Of a stretch of DNA of 44,799 nt, positions 1 through 8,275 are shown piece by piece. A model generated the notes under the pieces. It saw only the letters and a program-made list of their open reading frames with translations, did no database searches and was not told the DNA's origin. This DNA is from CAZGOM01 sp964527265 (GTDB taxonomy: Bacteria; Planctomycetota; Phycisphaerae; Phycisphaerales; Phycisphaeraceae). Location: the NCBI GenBank assembly GCA_964527265.1, contig CAZGOM010000030.1, positions 1 to 44,799 on the forward strand. Direction: 5' to 3'. A program made the position numbers and the translations under genes. Position 1 is the stretch's first letter. Each line of letters begins with the position of its first letter.

Positions 1-576
1 GTGCTGCGGTTTGCCGGGATGAAGAATGATCGAAGCGTATTGAAAACGACTTATTTGAGTGAAGAAGATGACCCGAACCAGAAAGAACAGGACGGCAAGG
101 AGCAGGTTTATGTATGTTTGATGAAGGCGTGGGATGGGCGGCTGATTTTGAACCTGATCGATGAGGATGCGAAGGATGCCAAAGGGGAAACGCTGGGGAA
201 GTACAGCGGGCTGTATTTGCTGTGGTTTGAGAAGGACGAAGCGGGGAACCTGTGGGCGTGCGGCGTGGAGCCCAGCAGCGAGGAGTTAAAGAAGATGCGC
301 AAGGGGGCTGATGGGAAAGAGGTGAAACTGGAGTTGGTGGAAGCACCGCGCAAGGGCGGGGGAGGGGGCGTATTCACGATCACCTCCAGTGAGGCGCAGA
401 TTCGGGCGTATCTGGCGGCCTGCAAGCCGGAGGATGTTTATAAGGTTCGGGATGGGGCCAGGAAGGATCATCGGTTCGCCAAGGCAGCGGCGGTGAATAT
501 GAATTACCAGGGGCGGCCGGAGTTCAGGAAACGAGTGGATGTGAATGAGGAAGCGGCGACGCAGCCGGGCAGGTAG
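1..576 (+). CDS. Hypothetical protein, 5'-truncated paralog of the following lipoprotein
   Basis: The reading frame is open from the first base, and the GTG at position 1 need not be the true start. The product resembles the next gene. Both share a W-x-x-RLIL segment, a later KVKLE/EVKLE segment, a run ending in x-Y-x-x-x-C-x-x-x-D-x-x-Y/F, and a charged C-terminus. The neighbour carries about 60 more N-terminal residues, including a lipoprotein signal. This copy has therefore probably lost its N-terminus to the window edge and would also be a lipoprotein. A G-rich tract around 352-370 encodes five consecutive glycines. No catalytic motif is visible and the function is unknown. Confidence 0.7.
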   Translation: MLRFAGMKNDRSVLKTTYLSEEDDPNQKEQDGKEQVYVCLMKAWDGRLILNLIDEDAKDAKGETLGKYSGLYLLWFEKDEAGNLWACGVEPSSEELKKMRKGADGKEVKLELVEAPRKGGGGGVFTITSSEAQIRAYLAACKPEDVYKVRDGARKDHRFAKAAAVNMNYQGRPEFRKRVDVNEEAATQPGR

Positions 577-636
577 CTGGGGAGAGTATGCTGGGGGGGA
601 ATGATTGGGTGTTTGTTTTCATATGGGAGAGAGAAC

Positions 637-1323
637 ATGTTGATGTGGAACCTTTGCCGCGGTTTGGGTGTGCTGGCGATGGCTTGCGTGTTTTTGGTGA
701 TGGCGGGGTGTGCCACGTTTACGACGCGTGAGCCGATGGGGGAGCGGATTGAATTGACGGACAAGCGGAGCGTGCGTGCGATTGCGAATTTCGATGTGTT
801 GATGGGGCATGTGTGGCAGAGCCCGGAAAAGAAGAACCAGGATGAGCCGTTCAAGTTTACGCGGCAGGATGTGGCGGGGTTTACGGCGAAGTATCTGGAT
901 GCGCCGGAGAAGGGGCAGGCGTTTCAGGGTTTTGCGCGGTGGTGGGAGGATCGGCTGATCCTGCATGTGGGATGCGTGAACCAGAAGCTGCAGAGGCCGA
1001 TGCTGATGTTCATCATGTTGAAGGTGGCGCAGGACAAGAATGGGGCGTGGACTGCGCAGATGTATGCGCCGCGGGCGAGTGCGTTTAAGGAGGAGCGGAC
1101 AACCAGGAAGGGTGAGAAGGTGAAGCTGGAGTTTTATGAGTCGGGTGATGATTCGCAGATGTGGATCAAATCGGACGAGGCGACGCTGGCGAAGTATTTT
1201 TCGACGTGCCGTGCGGATGATTTATTTGAGGCGGCGGGCGAGCCGTGGCGGGGGATGACGGAGAAGGAGTATCGGGCGTCGAAGTCGAAGGCGGGAGCAC
1301 CATCGGGTGTAAGGGTGGAGTAG
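637..1323 (+). CDS. Putative lipoprotein of unknown function
   Basis: The start at 637 is chosen because GGGAGAGAG lies just upstream and because it opens directly onto a lipoprotein signal. That signal has a short basic N-region, a hydrophobic stretch (about residues 8-22) and the lipobox VMAGC, so acylation at the Cys about 24 residues in is expected. An in-frame ATG at 601 would add 12 unlikely residues. The mature protein (about 205 aa) is charged, with no recognisable enzyme motif. It is paralogous to the gene ending at 576, which makes a tandem pair separated by about 60 bp. A good intrinsic terminator follows at 1352-1384. The likely location is the outer or inner membrane surface; the role is unknown. 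Confidence 0.75.
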   Translation: MLMWNLCRGLGVLAMACVFLVMAGCATFTTREPMGERIELTDKRSVRAIANFDVLMGHVWQSPEKKNQDEPFKFTRQDVAGFTAKYLDAPEKGQAFQGFARWWEDRLILHVGCVNQKLQRPMLMFIMLKVAQDKNGAWTAQMYAPRASAFKEERTTRKGEKVKLEFYESGDDSQMWIKSDEATLAKYFSTCRADDLFEAAGEPWRGMTEKEYRASKSKAGAPSGVRVE

Positions 1324-1351
1324 ATGGGATGGGGCATTGTGTGATGTGGGA

Positions 1352-1384
1352 AATGCGATTTTGTGAAATTCGCATTGCTTTTTT
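1352..1384 (+). terminator. Rho-independent terminator after lipoprotein pair
   Basis: Arms AATGCGA (1352-1358) and TCGCATT (1370-1376) pair perfectly. After one mismatch, three more A-T pairs close a GTG loop. A T-rich run follows at 1379-1384. It separates the lipoprotein genes from the downstream prepilin. Confidence 0.7.
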
Positions 1385-1473
1385 ATTTAAACCTAGGTTA
1401 TAAGAGGGGTGTTGGGATGTGAGCTCATATCGATCAAGTTGGGCTGGTATTTTGCCAGTAGAGGGATTTAAAG

Positions 1474-2244
1474 ATGCTGAATCAACGCGACGGCGGGCCG
1501 CGGACCAATGGTTTTACCTTGGTGGAATTGCTGGTGGTGATTGCGATCATGGGGGTGCTGGTGGCGCTGCTGGTGCCGTCTTTGGCGAAGGCGCGGCGAC
1601 AGGCGCTGGTGCTCAGGTGCGCGGCAAATATCCGACAGGTGACGTATGCGATGATCACGTATTCGTATGACAACAAAGGGCATTTTCCGGAAAGCAGCGG
1701 CGGGCAGTTTCCGGATGATTACGTGAACCGATTTTCGCGTGCGGTGGATTTGCGAGACGATTATTTGAATGGGGATTCGAAGGTGTTTCACTGCCCGGTG
1801 GCGCAGCCGCTGTACAGCACACCGACCTGGAAGGAAGCGACGCAGACGAATTTTGCGGCGCACAGCCAGATTGGTTACATCTATCTTGGCGGGTGGGGTT
1901 CGGCGGATACGCGGTCAAATTGGACGTATTACGGCTGGTATAACCAGGTGGCATCTTTTAACCAGGGGAAGCGGCTGACACCGACCTACTCACGGCTTGA
2001 GGCGGACCAAGCGGGGAACTCCAACGAGCGGCCGCTATTGATGGACATCAGTTTGAATTCAGGGCAGTTGTATCTGGGGGCGGGGCTTTCGTATCGGAGC
2101 TATGCGAATCCTGCGCATGGACAGTTTTTGGGGTCGCGGAATCCAGCGGACCAGAATGTGGGATATGTGGATGGGCATGGGGAGACGCATGGAGAGCCAT
2201 TTACGAACAAGCCGCTGCGAACGACGATCAAGATGCATTTTTGA
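1474..2244 (+). CDS. Prepilin-type N-terminal cleavage/methylation protein (solitary)
   Basis: This 256-aa protein begins with a short basic leader followed by GFTLVELLVVIA and a hydrophobic helix. That is the class III (type IV pilin/pseudopilin) signal, with Gly at -1, Phe at +1 and Glu at +5. After the helix comes C-A-A-N-I-R, then FHCP, and near the C-terminus YVDGHGE. The pattern (Cys before N-x-R, a later Cys-Pro, a DGH box) is common to all twelve prepilins here. AGAGGG at 1461-1466 serves as ribosome-binding site. The gene is monocistronic, sits after a terminator, and ends 4 bp from the convergent ABC permease. It is probably exported and anchored by the N-terminal helix, then processed by a prepilin peptidase not encoded here. 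Confidence 0.9.
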   Translation: MLNQRDGGPRTNGFTLVELLVVIAIMGVLVALLVPSLAKARRQALVLRCAANIRQVTYAMITYSYDNKGHFPESSGGQFPDDYVNRFSRAVDLRDDYLNGDSKVFHCPVAQPLYSTPTWKEATQTNFAAHSQIGYIYLGGWGSADTRSNWTYYGWYNQVASFNQGKRLTPTYSRLEADQAGNSNERPLLMDISLNSGQLYLGAGLSYRSYANPAHGQFLGSRNPADQNVGYVDGHGETHGEPFTNKPLRTTIKMHF

Positions 2245-2248
2245 GAGA

Positions 2249-3028
2249 TCAGCTTGAGGCGCTGGTGTAGTGGCGCATGGCGAAGGACCAGAACCAGCGG
2301 GAGAAGGCCAGGAGGCCGGCGGCGATTGCGAAGGCGATAAGTGTGGGTTTGAGGGAGGAGTGGCCCAGGAGAGTCTGGGCGGGGACGGTGGTGAGGAAGG
2401 CGACGGGAAGGACGAGGGTGAAGATGAGGCGGTAGGCAGGGGGATAGGCGGTGACGGGGTATTTGCCGGCTTCGAGGAAGGCGCGGAGGACCTCGGTGAC
2501 GTTGTAGATTTTGACGAACCAGACGCTGAGGGTGCAGAGGGTGTACCAGAGCGCGTAGAGGATCATGAGGGCGGCAATGAGGGCGGGGAGCGCGCGGAGG
2601 TAGTCAATGGGGGCGAGTTGGTTTAAGTGGCCAGCGTAGGCGAGGAGGATGATGCCGAACAGGAGGTCGGGGAGGCCCCAGGGGTTGAAGTGGCGGGTGG
2701 AGAGCCAGAGCTGAGTGTCAACGGGTTTTAAGAGGACAAAGTCGAGTGTGCCGGTCTGTACGTGGCGGACGATGCGGGTGAGGTTTGCGGAGAGGAGGGT
2801 GGCGGTGAAGCCTTCGAGGAGGGTGAAGCAGCCAGTGACGAGGAGGGCCTGATGCCAGGTCCAGTCACCGAGGTTTGCGCCGGTGCGGTAAATGATAAAG
2901 AGGGTGAAGAGGCTGCCGGCGAGGGTGCCGAGGCTGGTGAAGAGGGCGAAGAGGAAATTCAGGCGGTACTCCATCTCGGCGATGATGGAGGTGGACCAGA
3001 AGAGTTTTAGCAGGCGTATGGTCTTCAT
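2249..3028 (-). CDS. ABC-2 type transporter permease (DUF990/ABC2_membrane_6-like)
   Basis: This 259-aa protein has about six hydrophobic segments, a length and layout typical of the ABC2_membrane_6 (formerly DUF990) permeases. The segment HVQTGTLDFVLLKPVD, with its G-x-L-D-x-x-L-x-x-P-x-D pattern after TM2, is characteristic of this family. It is the last of three genes read on the minus strand: ATPase, permease, permease, with 51- and 81-bp gaps. Two related permeases plus one ATPase suggest a heterodimeric membrane domain acting as an exporter in the inner membrane. The substrate cannot be told from sequence; known relatives include efflux systems for toxic compounds. Confidence 0.85.
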   Translation of the reverse strand: MKTIRLLKLFWSTSIIAEMEYRLNFLFALFTSLGTLAGSLFTLFIIYRTGANLGDWTWHQALLVTGCFTLLEGFTATLLSANLTRIVRHVQTGTLDFVLLKPVDTQLWLSTRHFNPWGLPDLLFGIILLAYAGHLNQLAPIDYLRALPALIAALMILYALWYTLCTLSVWFVKIYNVTEVLRAFLEAGKYPVTAYPPAYRLIFTLVLPVAFLTTVPAQTLLGHSSLKPTLIAFAIAAGLLAFSRWFWSFAMRHYTSASS

Positions 3029-3109
3029 GAATTTATCGTGGGGTAATAATGCGCTCGGGTGGTCGGGTTGCCGGGTTGTCGGGGGGCTGCGAGTGGGGTT
3101 GGGGGATTT

Positions 3110-3901
3110 TCATGCGCCCATGCCGGAGTAGCGTTTGAGGCCTTGTTTCCAGAGGAAGCGGTTTAGGGCGAAGAAAGCGGCGAACCAGGCGATCATGACG
3201 GCGCAGCCCTGGGCGACGTTGGTGAGGTCGCCCAGGAGGATTTTGGCGGGGAGGTAGATGAGGTAGGGGAAGGGGGTCCATTGGATGACGGCGCGGACGG
3301 AGTCGGGGTAGAGCTCAAGGGGAGCGATCAAGCCGGAGAAGAAGAGGTAGAGGAGGAACCACATTTGTTCGAGTGCGCCGGCGCGTTCTACCCAGAAGGC
3401 CAGGAGGGAGAAGGTGTACTGGATGACAAAACGGAGGGCAAAGGCGAGATGGACGATGAGGAGGAACCAGAGGATGTTGAGCGCGCCAGGCCACCAGGCG
3501 GCGGAGGGGTAGAGGGCAAAGAAGAGACCTATGAAACCCAGGAGGATGGGGACGCGGGTGAGGCGCTCGCCCATGTGGCCAAAGAGGTGGCGGAAGACAG
3601 GATCGATGGGTTGAAGGAGGGCGTTGGAGAGGGAGCCATCGACAACCTGCTGCTCGAATTCCCAGATGACCCAGACGACGGTGAGCTGGCGGACCAAGAA
3701 GACGGAGAAGAAGTAACGGGCGAAATCGATGGCTGTGAAGCCGGAGACGGAACCGGAGGTCTGGGCGATGTGAATCCAGAGGCCCATGAGGATGAGTGGG
3801 AGGACGCCGGCGAGCATCCATAGGACGATTTCGGCCCGGTATTCGAGCATGTAGGCGTAGCTGACGCCGGTCATGATGCGGGCGGTTTTTAGGGAGGGCA
3901 T
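3110..3901 (-). CDS. ABC-2 type transporter permease (DUF990-like), first permease of pair
   Basis: This 263-aa integral membrane protein has about six predicted helices. Residues WEFEQQVVDGSLSNALLQPID show the same D/E-G-S/T-L-x-x-x-L-L-x-P-x-D pattern as the second permease, so the two are homologous and probably pair. It follows the ATPase gene by 51 bp and is followed by the second permease after 81 bp. The start is the first ATG (3901). A second ATG nine codons in is possible, since neither has a clear Shine-Dalgarno. Its role is a membrane half of an ABC exporter; the cargo is unknown. Confidence 0.85.
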   Translation of the reverse strand: MPSLKTARIMTGVSYAYMLEYRAEIVLWMLAGVLPLILMGLWIHIAQTSGSVSGFTAIDFARYFFSVFLVRQLTVVWVIWEFEQQVVDGSLSNALLQPIDPVFRHLFGHMGERLTRVPILLGFIGLFFALYPSAAWWPGALNILWFLLIVHLAFALRFVIQYTFSLLAFWVERAGALEQMWFLLYLFFSGLIAPLELYPDSVRAVIQWTPFPYLIYLPAKILLGDLTNVAQGCAVMIAWFAAFFALNRFLWKQGLKRYSGMGA

Positions 3902-3952
3902 GGGAGGGTCTGAGGTCTAGGGTCTGGTTAGGGAGAATGGGTAATTGGAGGT

Positions 3953-4957
3953 TCAGGAAGATGCCGGAGCGGGGGTTGGTTTTGATTGGGAGAAGAGTTT
4001 GGCGATGACTTCTTCGATGGGCGGGTCGGTGATGGTGAGGTCTTTGATGCTGAGGGAGGAGAGCATCTGGGTAACGGTGGCGGGGAGGTTTTCACGTTTG
4101 ACGAGGACGGTGAGGGACATGCCCTGGAGTTTTTGTTCCACGCCGAGAGTGGTGAGGGATTGGGGGTCTGGAGAGCGGTCGAGGTCCGCGGTGATCTGAC
4201 GGTAGGGGGCGAAGCGGGTAAGGATTTCGTCGAGGGAGCCGTCGTGGATGAGCTTGCCGTGGTCGATGACCAGGACGCGATTGCAGAGTGAGACGATGTC
4301 GGCCATATAGTGGCTGGTGAGAAGGATGGTGGCGCCGGTTTGGTTGTTGTATTCACGAAGAAATTCGCGGACGGCGGCCTGGGCGTTGACGTCGAGGCCG
4401 AGGGTGGGCTCGTCGAGGAAGAGAATTTTGGGCTCGTGGATGAGTGCGGCGAGGAGTTCGGCTTTCATGCGCTGGCCGAGTGAGAGCTTGCGGACGCTTT
4501 GGCGGAGTTCGGCACCGATATCAAGCATTTTGGCAAGTTTTTGGAGGCGGTCCTGGTAGGCGGATTCGGGGATTTCGTAGACGGCGGCGTTGATGCGGAG
4601 AGAGTCGAGGACGGGGAGATCCCAGATGAGTTGCTGCTTCTGGCCCATGACCATGGTGATGGATTTGAGGAAGTCGTGCTTGCGTTCAAAAGGAGTGAAG
4701 CCGTTGACCTGTACGTGGCCGGCGGAGGGGTGGATGAGGCCGGTGAGCATTTTGAGGGTGGTGGTTTTGCCTGCGCCGTTGGGGCCCAGGAAGCCGACGA
4801 ATTCACCGGGCTGGATGTCGAAGGAAATGTTGTCGACGGCCTGGATGGTTTTGTGCTGGCGGCTGAAGAAGTGTTTGAGGGTGTTGACCATGCCGGGGGA
4901 TTTGAGGGAGACCCGGTAGGCTTTGGCGAGAGATTGAACCTGGATGATGGGTGGCAT
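3953..4957 (-). CDS. ABC transporter ATP-binding protein (ABC-2 exporter)
   Basis: This 334-aa nucleotide-binding subunit has all the standard motifs: Walker A GPNGAGKTT (58-66), Q-loop about 106-109, signature LSLGQ (158-162), Walker B ILFLDEP (178-184), and the H-loop His at 216. The roughly 100 residues after the NBD form the C-terminal extension usual in the CcmA/drug-export type. An unusual feature is the insertion of about 20 residues before the Walker A region (KSPGMVNTLKHFFSRQ), which is typical of NBDs that partner DUF990 permeases. It is the first gene of the operon. It starts 213 bp from the divergent sialidase-like gene and powers export by the two downstream permeases. Confidence 0.92.
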   Translation of the reverse strand: MPPIIQVQSLAKAYRVSLKSPGMVNTLKHFFSRQHKTIQAVDNISFDIQPGEFVGFLGPNGAGKTTTLKMLTGLIHPSAGHVQVNGFTPFERKHDFLKSITMVMGQKQQLIWDLPVLDSLRINAAVYEIPESAYQDRLQKLAKMLDIGAELRQSVRKLSLGQRMKAELLAALIHEPKILFLDEPTLGLDVNAQAAVREFLREYNNQTGATILLTSHYMADIVSLCNRVLVIDHGKLIHDGSLDEILTRFAPYRQITADLDRSPDPQSLTTLGVEQKLQGMSLTVLVKRENLPATVTQMLSSLSIKDLTITDPPIEEVIAKLFSQSKPTPAPASS

Positions 4958-5096
4958 GGGGGGATTGTAAGTGCTTGAAGTGAGATTGGGGTTGATCGTT
5001 TACCACCAAGACACCAAGTCACGAAGTTCAGATAAAGGTGCAGATGAAGAGCAGGCTTTAAAGTGTCCGATCGTTTCTATCATTCTGCTCTATGGT

Positions 5097-5131
5097 TGGT
5101 TTACTTTAATTGCGTTTTGATGTAAATCAGA
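5097..5131. promoter_or_regulatory. Palindromic operator candidate, site 1 (weak left arm)
   Basis: Right half ATGTAAATCAGA (5120-5131) is continued by TACAACA. Left half TGGTTTACTT (5097-5106) matches the reference half-site TGATTTACAT at 8 of 10 positions, with a 13-bp spacer. The same right half followed by nnCAACA occurs at 9286 and 28969. It lies about 40 bp upstream of the sialidase-like start. The halves also resemble a TTTACT/TGTAAA promoter with 15-bp spacing, so operator and promoter may overlap. Confidence 0.6.
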
Positions 5132-5170
5132 TACAACATTGCGAACTCTCACTTAACTCAGGGGATTGGC

Positions 5171-6394
5171 ATGAGCATCGTCAAACTCGTCAGCAAGCAG
5201 GTTGTTTACGCGGCGCCGGACAAGGGGATGTCGGCGTATGAAAACACTTATTACACACGTGCGGCGGGGGTTGAGAAGGTGCGTATGAGGCTGCTGGACA
5301 TCAGCGATGACGTGCCTGGGCCGCGGGAGGTGGCGTTTTCGCAGGATAACGGGAGAACTTGGCCGGAGGTGATCCAGGTGCCGCAGCCCAGGGAGGTGGA
5401 GGGGGGGACATTGCGGGAATGGCCTTGCGAGCTGTGGGTTGATCCTGTGAACGGGCGGCAGCTTAATTTTTCGCTGGAATGTGTTTTTCCGACGAATTCA
5501 TCGAGCCATGGGGCGAGGAATTATTACCTGAAGTATCAGGTGTCGGAGGACGGGGGGAGGACGAAAATCGTCAATGAGCGGGTGATCGAGGAAGGGTATA
5601 CGGCTGAGAATCCGATGGTGGGGATGTGGATCGGGAAGAATGCGTTCACGAATGCAGCGATGCCGGGGATGATCCGGATGCCGGACGGGAAGATCCTGGC
5701 GGTGATGTCCAAGACGGTGCATGGCCCGGATGGGGAACTGTATAACCCGGCGAACAGCTGGATGTGGACGGAAATTCAAGTGCTGCATGGTTTCTGGCTG
5801 GAGGGGGGAAAGATCGAATGGCATGCAGGGCCGGTGATTCGGCTGACACCAGCGCAGGCGACGCGGGGCATCTGCGAGCCGGCATTGACGCTGCTGTCTG
5901 ACGGGACTGTGATGACGGTAATGCGGGCGTGCAACGGCGGGCGGGCCGACCCGCAGAGCAAGCTGCCTTGCCATAAGTGGGTTTCATATTCGAAGGATGG
6001 GGGCGGGACGTGGACTTATCCCAAGCCGTGGGGCTATGACACGGGAGAGGCGTTCTTTTCGCCCGACAGCATCAGCGGGTTTTTGCGCCATTCCAATGGG
6101 AAGCTTTACTGGGCGGGGAACATCTGCGCGACCAATCCGGTGCATGGCAGCGGGCGCGAGAAGCTGTATATCGGAGAGGTGGACCAGAAGACGGGGAGGC
6201 TGATCAAGGAGACGGTTTCGATTCTTGCGGAACCTAAGGTGGGCGGGCCGCCCACGATGCTTTCAAACTTCATGTTCCATGAGGATCGGGAGACCAAGCA
6301 ACTGGTGCTGAACCTGCCGTGGTTTGTGGAGCAGGAAAAGGACAAGTGGGGGGCGGACACCTGGGTGTTTCGTTACGAGCTCAAGGGAAATTAG
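5171..6394 (+). CDS. Sialidase-fold (BNR/Asp-box) protein
   Basis: This 407-aa protein contains two clear Asp-boxes (S-x-D-x-G-x-T-W): FSQDNGRTW around residues 56-64 and YSKDGGGTW around 273-281. It also has several P-x-x-x-x-x-P-D-G-K/T-I/V-x-x-V blade motifs, as expected for a six-bladed sialidase-type propeller. There is no signal peptide, so it is predicted to be cytoplasmic unless exported unconventionally. It could be an exo-acting glycoside hydrolase or lyase, or a non-catalytic propeller; the sialidase Arg triad cannot be assigned confidently. GGGG at 5161-5164 is the likely ribosome-binding site. A shared operator lies upstream (5097-5131). Its last 14 bp overlap the 3' end of the convergent prepilin gene. 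Confidence 0.75.
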   Translation: MSIVKLVSKQVVYAAPDKGMSAYENTYYTRAAGVEKVRMRLLDISDDVPGPREVAFSQDNGRTWPEVIQVPQPREVEGGTLREWPCELWVDPVNGRQLNFSLECVFPTNSSSHGARNYYLKYQVSEDGGRTKIVNERVIEEGYTAENPMVGMWIGKNAFTNAAMPGMIRMPDGKILAVMSKTVHGPDGELYNPANSWMWTEIQVLHGFWLEGGKIEWHAGPVIRLTPAQATRGICEPALTLLSDGTVMTVMRACNGGRADPQSKLPCHKWVSYSKDGGGTWTYPKPWGYDTGEAFFSPDSISGFLRHSNGKLYWAGNICATNPVHGSGREKLYIGEVDQKTGRLIKETVSILAEPKVGGPPTMLSNFMFHEDRETKQLVLNLPWFVEQEKDKWGADTWVFRYELKGN

Positions 6395-7265
6395 ACCAGA
6401 AGGCGCAGTAATGGGTGTTGTGCTGGTTTTGGGCCCAGCCGGCGGTGACGCTGGTGGGGTTGATATGGGTGACGCCGTAGCGGTACTCATAGATGGGCGC
6501 GTTGGTTTCGTAAGTGCGCCACTCGACGCGGCCGTCGAGCCAGTAGGCGTTTGAGCCTTTGGGGGCGGGGGCATCGCCGGAGGAGAATGTGTTACCACCG
6601 CTGTGGGCGAACATGTTCCGGGTGCCGGTGCCGTTGTAGGTGAACAGGTCGGCAAACAGGGGCATGGTGTTATCGGTGTGCCAGGTGACGCCGTAGGGCG
6701 CGTTGGGAACGGAGGTGTAGAGATCAGCCATAACCATGGCGAGGCCTTGTCGCTTGGGACGAATGTAGGCGGCTTCCTTGGGGCCTGAGATGCCGGGGTC
6801 AATGGCCGCGATGTCGTAGGAGTACATGCGGATGGAGTTCCATTCCAGCAGGATTGCTTCATAGCCGAAGTAGAACATGTCGGGGCGGTTGAGCCAGTCA
6901 TACTGGTGGGCGCCGACGGAGGAATCCCCGGCTCTTTCGGTGCTTGGGCACCAGCGCATTTTGGCGGGCCAGTAGTCTGACCAAACGGAGGGCATTGAGC
7001 CCTGGCGGGTGTTCCAGATGGAGGCCATGGTGGGTTGGAAGCCGTTGTCGAAGGAGAGCATGTACTCCCTGAAATCGGCCATATACATTTCGGCGCCCAT
7101 GCCGATGCTGCGCATGTTGACGCGGCAGCTGGTCTGGATGGCGACTTCGCGGGCGGCCTTGAGCGAAGGGAGCAGAAGCGACATGAGGATGGCCATGATG
7201 GTGATGACGACGAGGAGTTCAATGAGAGTGAAGGCGCTGCGAAGTTGAGAAAGGGGGCGTTTCAT
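6381..7265 (-). CDS. Prepilin-type protein, third gene of minus-strand trio
   Basis: This 294-aa protein starts MKRPLSQLRS before AFTLIELLVVITIM, a class III signal with Ala rather than Gly at -1. The start at 7265 is chosen because it gives a short basic leader; upstream in-frame codons would add a long Pro/Arg-rich stretch that is not pilin-like. Conserved features are CRVNMRS after the helix, MRWCPST, and a C-terminal YWLDGRVEW box (DGR rather than the usual DGH). The middle is rich in Tyr and Trp. It is the last of three prepilin genes transcribed from about 9154. Its stop overlaps the sialidase-like gene tail-to-tail by 14 bp. It is probably a surface pseudopilin; its assembly partner is not in the window. 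Confidence 0.88.
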   Translation of the reverse strand: MKRPLSQLRSAFTLIELLVVITIMAILMSLLLPSLKAAREVAIQTSCRVNMRSIGMGAEMYMADFREYMLSFDNGFQPTMASIWNTRQGSMPSVWSDYWPAKMRWCPSTERAGDSSVGAHQYDWLNRPDMFYFGYEAILLEWNSIRMYSYDIAAIDPGISGPKEAAYIRPKRQGLAMVMADLYTSVPNAPYGVTWHTDNTMPLFADLFTYNGTGTRNMFAHSGGNTFSSGDAPAPKGSNAYWLDGRVEWRTYETNAPIYEYRYGVTHINPTSVTAGWAQNQHNTHYCAFWSNFP

Positions 7266-7348
7266 AGAGTTCAGCCTCGGGGAAAGTGGAAGGCAGATGT
7301 GATGCGGTGAAGGGATCGGTGCCAATGGGAAGGGTTTTTGGCCAAAGC

Positions 7349-8221
7349 TCAGTTGGCGCGGACTTTGAGCCAATAGACGTAGTCGGTGAAGTTGTAATGG
7401 AGGTTGCGAGTCCAGCCGTCGACGCCGGTGACGCCTGGAGTGTAGTAGAAGCCGTAGGCAACTGCGGTGGGGTCGGTGTAGGGGCGGATGATGGCGTAGG
7501 AGGGGAGGTTTGTGGGATCCCAATTGTGCCATTCGACATGGCCGTCGAGCCAGAGGTTATTACCGCCGGAGACGGAACGGTAAGGAATTGTTTCGCCGGT
7601 TATTCTCTCCCTGTCGCCATCGGTGCGGTGGGAGTAGATGGCGATGCCTGAACCCAGGGAGAACATGTTGCGATCGGCCATGATGGGGAAGGCGGGGAGT
7701 GGATCGTAGGTGCCTAAATTGTTGCCCAGGCCATCATCGGATTTTCCGGAGACGAGCTTGACATAGCGGCCATCGGGGGTCTGGCGGTTGTACATCATGC
7801 CGGCGGCGGCGTAGGGGCTGTTGAGCAACGGGAAGGTATAGGAGGAGGTGAGGTCATAGCCTCCGTTGCCGGGACCGTCGTAGGTATGGAAGTTGTAGGT
7901 GGGGCAGTGACGGATGGCTTCAGGCATGAGTGATTCGACGTATTCAGCCTGGGAGTTAACCGTGTTGTAGATGGGGGCGGCCCAGGTGAGGTTCTCTAGG
8001 ACTTTGGGAGCCCAGTTGCGGCTGTCGTAGAGATAGACGTTCCAGCCGATGCCGAGTTGTCGGAAGTTGCTGGCGCAGACGGCGCGGCGTGCGACGGCGC
8101 GGGCCTGGGCGAGCGAGGGGATGAGAAACGATACGAGGATGGCGATGATGGAGATGACAATGAGTAGTTCGAGTAGGGTGAATGCGGTAAGACCAAGGCT
8201 TTTGAAATGGGTTTTGGTCAT
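7349..8221 (-). CDS. Prepilin-type protein, second gene of minus-strand trio
   Basis: This 290-aa protein has leader MTKTHFKSLGLT and then AFTLLELLIVISII (Ala at -1, Glu at +5). After the helix come CASNFRQ, RHCPTY, and the C-terminal box NLWLDGHVEWHNW. It is clearly homologous to the first gene of the trio along its length: both share WAAP, GGY, Y-D-P-L-x-x-F-P, ADRNM and the final Y-V-x-W-x-K. AAGG lies 8 nt before the ATG. Gaps of 54 and 83 bp to its neighbours suggest a single transcript. The repeated GG-N-x-LWLDGHVEWHNW tail replaces the strict H-x9-DG pattern of the plus-strand array. Confidence 0.9.
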   Translation of the reverse strand: MTKTHFKSLGLTAFTLLELLIVISIIAILVSFLIPSLAQARAVARRAVCASNFRQLGIGWNVYLYDSRNWAPKVLENLTWAAPIYNTVNSQAEYVESLMPEAIRHCPTYNFHTYDGPGNGGYDLTSSYTFPLLNSPYAAAGMMYNRQTPDGRYVKLVSGKSDDGLGNNLGTYDPLPAFPIMADRNMFSLGSGIAIYSHRTDGDRERITGETIPYRSVSGGNNLWLDGHVEWHNWDPTNLPSYAIIRPYTDPTAVAYGFYYTPGVTGVDGWTRNLHYNFTDYVYWLKVRAN

Positions 8222-8275
8222 AGCGTCGCCTTGCTTTAGGGGGACCGTGGGGGTTGTGGAGATACGCGGGCGTTT

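Noticed and set aside
2249..4957. ABC transporter considered as the sugar importer of the regulon
   Set aside because: The permeases and NBD are of the ABC-2 export type, there is no solute-binding protein, and the shared operator is closer to and oriented for the sialidase-like gene.
5011..5035. CACCAAGACACCAAGTCACGAAG-like short direct repeat upstream of the sialidase gene
   Set aside because: Only two to three degenerate units. Similar low-complexity runs are common and I see no second copy in the window, so it was not called a functional element.
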